Positions 63,296 to 64,000 of a stretch of 64,000 bases of DNA are shown here, in pieces. The DNA comes from Leptospira soteropolitanensis. GTDB taxonomy: Bacteria > Spirochaetota > Leptospiria > Leptospirales > Leptospiraceae. How positions within the stretch are numbered: the first letter of the stretch is position 1; each line of letters starts with the position of its first letter. A program made the translations under genes and the position numbers. The notes under the pieces were generated by a model. It did no database searches and had not been told where the DNA came from. It was given only the letters and a program-made list of their open reading frames with translations. The stretch spans positions 62,001-126,000 of the forward strand of contig NZ_JAMQPN010000004.1 in NCBI RefSeq assembly GCF_026151655.1. The letters run 5' to 3'.

Positions 63296-64000
63296 TTGGC
63301 TAAAGTTTTTGTATCCACTTTTCCTTTTTGCCGAACTAGTAAAATTGCCTTTGATGTATTACAGTCAAATGGGCATGAGGTCGTGATCAACCCTCTTGGT
63401 CGGAAAATGAAACCGAGCGAAGTTTTGGATCATGCACGTGACTTTGATGCTTTGATTGCGGGAACAGAAGACCTTACTGATCTTGTAACTAATTCGAAAT
63501 CTCTGAAATTGATCTCTCGGGTCGGTGTGGGTCTTGATAGTGTTCCCTTGGAACTCTGCAGAGAAAAGGAAGTGGCTGTAGCCTATACACCAGATGCAGT
63601 TTCTCCTGCTGTATCCGAATTAGCTTTGAGTTTGATTGTTGATGCAATGCGTAAGGTTACCTATGCGGATCGAGAAATTCGAAAGGGCGAGTGGACAAGG
63701 CCTTATGGAGAAAGAATCGGTGGAGCTACCATTGGAATTTTAGGGTTTGGCAGGATTGGCAAGAGAGTGGCCTCCCATCTTTTAGGTTATTTACCAAAGG
63801 AAATTCTTGTTTGTGATTTGCTCGATCAAAAAGATTCGATTCTTTTGTTAAATGAGTTGGCATCTAACCTTAGTCAGGTCAATCGTGGGTTGGGAAAAAA
63901 TTGGGGTACCACGACAATCAAACAAGTTAGTTTAGAAAGTTTGTTAAAAAAATCTGATGCGATTACGATTCATGTACCTTTAACAGCGGAGACGAAAAAC
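63296..64000 (+). CDS. D-2-hydroxyacid dehydrogenase family protein, 5' part (3' end outside the window)
   Basis: The frame opens at a TTG at 63296 and stays open for 235 codons to the window edge. It encodes an NAD-dependent 2-hydroxyacid dehydrogenase: an N-terminal substrate part (KVFVSTFPFCRTS, LISRVGVGLDSVPL) and the Rossmann motif GILGFGRIGKRVASHLLG, then ITIHVPLTAETKN, the usual family block. The substrate is unknown; in polysaccharide loci such enzymes can make hydroxyacid substituents. It starts four bases after the fcl stop. Confidence 0.9.
   Translation, partial: MAKVFVSTFPFCRTSKIAFDVLQSNGHEVVINPLGRKMKPSEVLDHARDFDALIAGTEDLTDLVTNSKSLKLISRVGVGLDSVPLELCREKEVAVAYTPDAVSPAVSELALSLIVDAMRKVTYADREIRKGEWTRPYGERIGGATIGILGFGRIGKRVASHLLGYLPKEILVCDLLDQKDSILLLNELASNLSQVNRGLGKNWGTTTIKQVSLESLLKKSDAITIHVPLTAETKN

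Overview
This window is a gene-dense, AT-rich chromosomal segment of a double-membrane spirochete, most likely a Leptospira; I cannot fix the species. The grounds are the lipid A genes (lpxI, lpxB), many lipoproteins with loose spirochete-type lipoboxes, LysM/FecR and OmpL47-like exported proteins, several PAS-rich histidine kinases, a SpoIIE-type phosphatase with TPRs, and frequent TTG or GTG starts. No tRNA, rRNA, insertion sequence, prophage or CRISPR array is visible. Most of the window is core chromosome in long, tightly packed same-strand runs.

Layout. 1-9840 (+): the end of aspS, then phoH, a PgpH-like 7TM-HD phosphodiesterase, ybeY, recO, a small membrane protein, argS, cinA and a propeller-like membrane protein, with most junctions overlapping or a few bases apart. 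9921-16019 (-): gap-pgk-tpiA-secG, an exported protein, a PAS histidine kinase and a response regulator carrying a C-terminal ATPase domain. 16242-21111 (-): an MCP, a signal peptidase I homologue that has lost both catalytic residues, and two polytopic membrane proteins. 21171-28920 (+): uvrC, then a lipoprotein / barrel-like protein / phospholipase D-like lipoprotein trio with 4-base overlaps. 28925-32952 (-): a Nudix hydrolase, a LysM-FecR protein, an OmpL47-like protein, an MFS transporter and a small ORF. 33056-38971 (+): a GST, a UvrD-type helicase, a TPR lipoprotein, an AsmA-like protein and a small lipoprotein. 38945-46389 (-): sucC-sucD-tolC-SH3 protein-fmdB-lpxI-lpxB. 46556-53152 (-): a PAS kinase, a seven-repeat propeller lipoprotein, a metzincin-motif lipoprotein and a SpoIIE phosphatase gene that appears split by one in-frame stop. 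53288-61428: an SDR, a large PAS kinase, a single-domain response regulator, fadH, a SpoU methyltransferase, a small lipoprotein and a PlsC-type acyltransferase. 61429-64000: a regulatory intergenic region followed by an EPS-type MarR regulator, GDP-L-fucose synthase and a 2-hydroxyacid dehydrogenase that runs off the window. This looks like the start of a surface-polysaccharide locus.

Most worth a second look: (i) the leader of the polysaccharide locus, with two near-identical 15-bp palindromes, a terminator-like hairpin ending in five T whose loop resembles an ops/JUMPstart element, and a nested hairpin before the MarR start, which together look like repressor plus attenuator/antiterminator control; (ii) the inactive-looking signal peptidase homologue (Ser to Phe and Lys to Ala); (iii) the TAA that divides the SpoIIE phosphatase gene from its N-terminal membrane domain without changing frame; (iv) a lipoprotein with an exact HExxHxxGxxH motif; and (v) the exported lipoprotein/barrel/PLD trio, whose first gene has its ribosome binding site inside a perfect hairpin.
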